Source: Bacteroidales bacterium UBA6346 (GTDB lineage Bacteria > Bacteroidota > Bacteroidia > Bacteroidales > UBA932). Taken from it: 7,039 bases of DNA. Where the stretch lies: positions 11,907-18,945 of the forward strand of contig DJSA01000078.1 in NCBI GenBank assembly GCA_002438905.1, given 5' to 3'. Of the stretch, positions 4,978 through 7,039 are shown one piece after another. Positions within the stretch are counted from its first letter, which is position 1. Each line of letters starts with the position of its first letter. The position numbers and the translations under genes are program-made. The notes beneath the pieces were generated by a model. That model did no database searches. It was not told the DNA's origin and saw only the letters and a list, made by a program, of their open reading frames with translations.

Positions 4978-6759
4978 CTATATATACAGAGCCACGATTT
5001 CGCCTTTCTCGACCTTCGCGCCCTGGGCGGCGGTGACAACAACAATCCTGCCATCAGTCACAGGTACGACTTCTTCCATGCCATAATATGCCTGGACATA
5101 ACCGGCAGGCTCGCCCGCCTTGACAACCGTCCCTTCCGTCGGAGCCGAGGAATTGTCGTTAACATCCACCTGCCAGAGCATCTGCCCCTTGACCGGAGCC
5201 TGAAGCGGCTTGGCGTCCGGCCAGCGCTTCAGAAGTGCGTCGATGTCGAACTTCGGCATCTCCACCACAGGTCTTGTCACCACTATCGGTGCGCCCGCCA
5301 CGGCCTTACGGGACTCAAGTTCCGCCTCAAAGCGTTCCTTTGCGACACCGGAACGGTAGTCTCTATATTGTCGCTCATGCATGGCGAGTTCAAAAAGTTC
5401 CTCACTATCGGGACCCTCGTCCCATCCCTCGTCCGCCATCATCCGACGGAATCTTGGAAGATCGTCCGGGAAGGCATCCTGAGGATTACCCGTGTAGAAT
5501 TCAAAACCCTTTGACTTGGCAAGTTCAACTATCTCCGGAGCAAGCGGACCCGGAAGACGCCCCATCTTTCCGAGAATCATGTTCCAGGTGTCCTTGTCAA
5601 TCGAAGACCAGCGCGGGCGTCCCTTAAGGGATTCGAGAAGATTCATCAGCGCAGTGTTCTTGACATACTGGCTAAACGGGGTGACGAGCGGAGGATATCC
5701 CAAGCGTGGCCATACATACTCAACCTCTCGGAACAGTCGCACCATAAGGTTATCAATGCTCAGTTCCGGCTTTCCCTGCGAGCGCAACGAGTCATTGATC
5801 GCTGCCCTGAAGCCATTGAGGTCTGACATCATCGAGCCCATCATCCCACCGGGAAGCCCACAGCCTACCAGCAGAGAACTCAGACGAGAGTTGTTCGGAT
5901 CGATCCAATAGCCGAGGAAATCATCGATGAACGACTGGGTAAGAGAGCGCACCTCCATGTAAGCGTCCATGTCCAGATCCTTGACCGTGAATCCATCGGC
6001 GCGAAGCATTTCGCGGATTGTAATCACATCCGGGTGTACTTTACCCCATGAAAGAGGTTCTACGGCAACATCGAGATAGTCAGCACCGGCACGCGCCACT
6101 TCAAGCATCGAAGCAGGGGAAAATCCGGGACCGCTGTGCCCATGGTACTGCACGATGAGGTGGGGATATGCCTTCTTTATCTCCCGCGTGAGTTCCGCAA
6201 GGAATGTAGGGCGACCGATCCCAGCCATATCCTTGAGGCATATTTCGTCGGTCCCGTATTCCACGACCTTGCGGACAACGTCCATATAGTATTCAATGGT
6301 ATGAACTGGGGAATGGGTGATGCTGAGCGCTGCTTGGGAAATCATTCCGGCTTTCTTGGCATATTCGATGCTGAGACGAAGGTTTCTGTGGTCGTTGAGT
6401 CCGCAGAAGGAACGTGATATGTCTGTGCCCTGAGCCTTCTTTACTTTGTACATAAGTTCACGGACATCGGCAGGCACTGGATTCATCCTCAGTCCGTTGA
6501 GTCCACGTTCGAGCATGTGGGTCTGAATCCCCGCCTTGCGGAAGGGAGCAGTCCATTCGCGTACAGCCTTGTTGGGATTCTCCCCGAAGAGGAGATTGAC
6601 CTGTTCAAAGGCCCCTCCGTTGGTTTCAACGCGGTCGAAGCAGCCCATGCCGATGATTGGCTGAGCGACTTTCACCAACTGGTCCGCCCTCGGAACATAT
6701 TTACCCGAAGACTGCCACATGTCTCTGTAGACAAGGGAAAATTTTATTTCACGCCCCAT
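4978..6759 (-). CDS. OadA / pyruvate carboxylase subunit B family protein lacking the biotin-attachment lysine
   Basis: A 593-residue protein with the length and domain order of oxaloacetate decarboxylase alpha or pyruvate carboxylase subunit B. An HMGL-like TIM-barrel carboxyltransferase domain (about 5-275) is followed by the conserved PYC_OADA domain (about 295-490), a charged linker, and a biotinyl/lipoyl-like domain (about 525-593). The metal-site residues expected of the family are visible: D13 (in YRDMWQS), K176 (in CLKDMAG), H206 and H208 (in YHGHSG). R12, Q16 and R85 also match substrate-site positions. Three things differ from typical members. RDAHQS is RDMWQS, the MT-containing loop is LSWGKVHP (236-243) with no threonine, and the EAMKM biotin site is QAYYGM (556-561), with tyrosine 559 at the lysine position. 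I recall similar YYGMEE endings in other Bacteroidetes proteins, so this may be a distinct subfamily rather than a mutant. No biotin carboxylase or membrane OadB partner is nearby. The reaction is uncertain, so no symbol is given. Confidence 0.85.
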   Translation of the reverse strand: MGREIKFSLVYRDMWQSSGKYVPRADQLVKVAQPIIGMGCFDRVETNGGAFEQVNLLFGENPNKAVREWTAPFRKAGIQTHMLERGLNGLRMNPVPADVRELMYKVKKAQGTDISRSFCGLNDHRNLRLSIEYAKKAGMISQAALSITHSPVHTIEYYMDVVRKVVEYGTDEICLKDMAGIGRPTFLAELTREIKKAYPHLIVQYHGHSGPGFSPASMLEVARAGADYLDVAVEPLSWGKVHPDVITIREMLRADGFTVKDLDMDAYMEVRSLTQSFIDDFLGYWIDPNNSRLSSLLVGCGLPGGMMGSMMSDLNGFRAAINDSLRSQGKPELSIDNLMVRLFREVEYVWPRLGYPPLVTPFSQYVKNTALMNLLESLKGRPRWSSIDKDTWNMILGKMGRLPGPLAPEIVELAKSKGFEFYTGNPQDAFPDDLPRFRRMMADEGWDEGPDSEELFELAMHERQYRDYRSGVAKERFEAELESRKAVAGAPIVVTRPVVEMPKFDIDALLKRWPDAKPLQAPVKGQMLWQVDVNDNSSAPTEGTVVKAGEPAGYVQAYYGMEEVVPVTDGRIVVVTAAQGAKVEKGEIVALYI

Positions 6760-6833
6760 AACATTTATTTTTAGATGGTTCCACTGAAGGAATCCGTGTT
6801 TTCAAAAATAAATCTTACAAAAATAACATTTTT

Positions 6834-6864
6834 TTTGCATAACGGCGGATTTTGTCTATCTTTG
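6834..6864 (+). promoter_or_regulatory. Consensus Bacteroides promoter of tRNA-His
   Basis: TTTG at 6834-6837 and TATCTTTG at 6857-6864 are exact matches to the Bacteroidetes -33 (TTTG) and -7 (TAnnTTTG) elements, with an exact 19-base spacer. The predicted start of transcription, around 6870, lies about a dozen bases before the tRNA. This is the clearest promoter in the window and supports the Bacteroidota assignment. Confidence 0.75.
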
Positions 6865-6881
6865 CAGTCCCAAAAGAACAC

Positions 6882-6956
6882 GGTGCCCGTAGTTCAGTTG
6901 GTTAGAGCGTCAGATTGTGGTTCTGAATGTCGTCGGTTCGAATCCGACCGGGCACC
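6882..6956 (+). tRNA. tRNA-His (anticodon GTG)
   Basis: All four arms pair. The acceptor stem is GTGCCCG (6883-6889) with CGGGCAC (6949-6955). The D stem is GTTC/GAGC, and the anticodon stem TCAGA/TCTGA encloses TTGTGGT with anticodon GTG. The T arm is GTCGG, TTCGAAT, CCGAC. The histidine identity pair is present: G at 6882 would be the extra G-1, opposite the discriminator C73 at 6956. The next bases are CTA, so the 3' CCA is not encoded and must be added after transcription. It is a single tRNA gene, divergent from the OadA-family gene, with its own promoter and terminator. Confidence 0.97.
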
Positions 6957-6972
6957 CTACCTACTTTTTAAT

Positions 6973-7003
6973 AAAAAAGACCGGACTTTTTCCGGTCTTT
7001 TTT
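6973..7003 (+). terminator. Strong intrinsic terminator of tRNA-His
   Basis: AAAAAAGACCGGA (6973-6985) pairs perfectly over 13 bp with TCCGGTCTTTTTT (6991-7003) around a CTTTT loop. The core has GACCGGA on the G/C-rich side and ends in a run of six T. It starts 16 bases after the tRNA. Because the stem is flanked by A and T runs, it could also stop transcription arriving from the right on the minus strand. Confidence 0.9.
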
Positions 7004-7006
7004 GTT

Positions 7007-7039
7007 ACCCCTCCCGTCCTGCTTTCCGACCCCTCCCGT
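7007..7039. repeat. Direct repeat ACCCCTCCCGT, two copies at the right edge
   Basis: The 11-base sequence ACCCCTCCCGT occurs at 7007-7017 and again at 7029-7039, a 22-base period, and the second copy ends exactly at the window edge. Its minus strand carries four G runs (GGG, GGGG, GGG, GGGG), paired as GGGAGGGG in each copy. Whether more copies follow cannot be seen. Confidence 0.6.

Noticed and set aside
4909..5514. A 201-residue open frame on the plus strand
   Set aside because: It lies almost wholly antisense to the conserved OadA-family gene, is rich in His and Arg in no recognisable pattern, and has no promoter or family motif.
6803..6825. Two minus-strand TATTTTTG matches (6803-6810 and 6818-6825) as a promoter for the OadA-family gene
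   Set aside because: Neither has a TTTG or TTG at 19-21 bases upstream, and the region is so A/T rich that matches are expected by chance. A promoter must lie in this gap but cannot be placed.
6882..7039. tRNA-His as an integration site for a mobile element
   Set aside because: No integrase and no repeat of the tRNA 3' end is visible; the repeat beyond the terminator does not match the tRNA.

Overview
The window looks like a chromosomal segment from a Bacteroidota organism, most likely order Bacteroidales. Three things point there: the omega subunit, BamD and OadA-family proteins have Bacteroidetes-type sequences; one promoter matches the Bacteroides sigma consensus (TTTG, 19 bases, TAnnTTTG); and gene starts have no obvious Shine-Dalgarno motifs. 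Family or genus cannot be fixed from the sequence alone. No transposase, integrase, phage gene, rRNA or CRISPR array is visible.

Left part (1-3410, all minus strand, read right to left): trxB (thioredoxin reductase), bamD (outer-membrane assembly lipoprotein), rpoZ (RNA polymerase omega) and the first 360 codons of recN (DNA repair ATPase), which runs off the left edge. Gaps are 44, 150 and 70 bases, so this is probably a housekeeping gene string that is at least partly co-transcribed.

Middle (3411-4178): a 232-base divergent intergenic region separates trxB from a plus-strand Fur-superfamily regulator. The regulator keeps every residue aligned with the PerR regulatory metal site but has no cysteine at all, so it lacks the usual structural zinc site. 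Its position next to trxB suggests a role in redox or metal control, which is an inference.

Right part (4179-7039): a minus-strand NigD-like lipoprotein lies downstream of a 593-residue protein of the OadA / pyruvate carboxylase subunit B family. In that protein the biotin-attachment lysine is replaced by tyrosine and the threonine-bearing active-site motif is altered, while the metal ligands are intact. This is the most unusual protein in the window. A plus-strand tRNA-His(GTG) follows, with a consensus Bacteroides promoter and a strong 13-bp hairpin terminator. The window ends in a GC-rich direct repeat whose minus strand could form a G-quadruplex.

No clearly new multi-gene system is seen. 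The main leads are the biotin-less carboxyltransferase-like enzyme and the cysteine-free PerR-like regulator.
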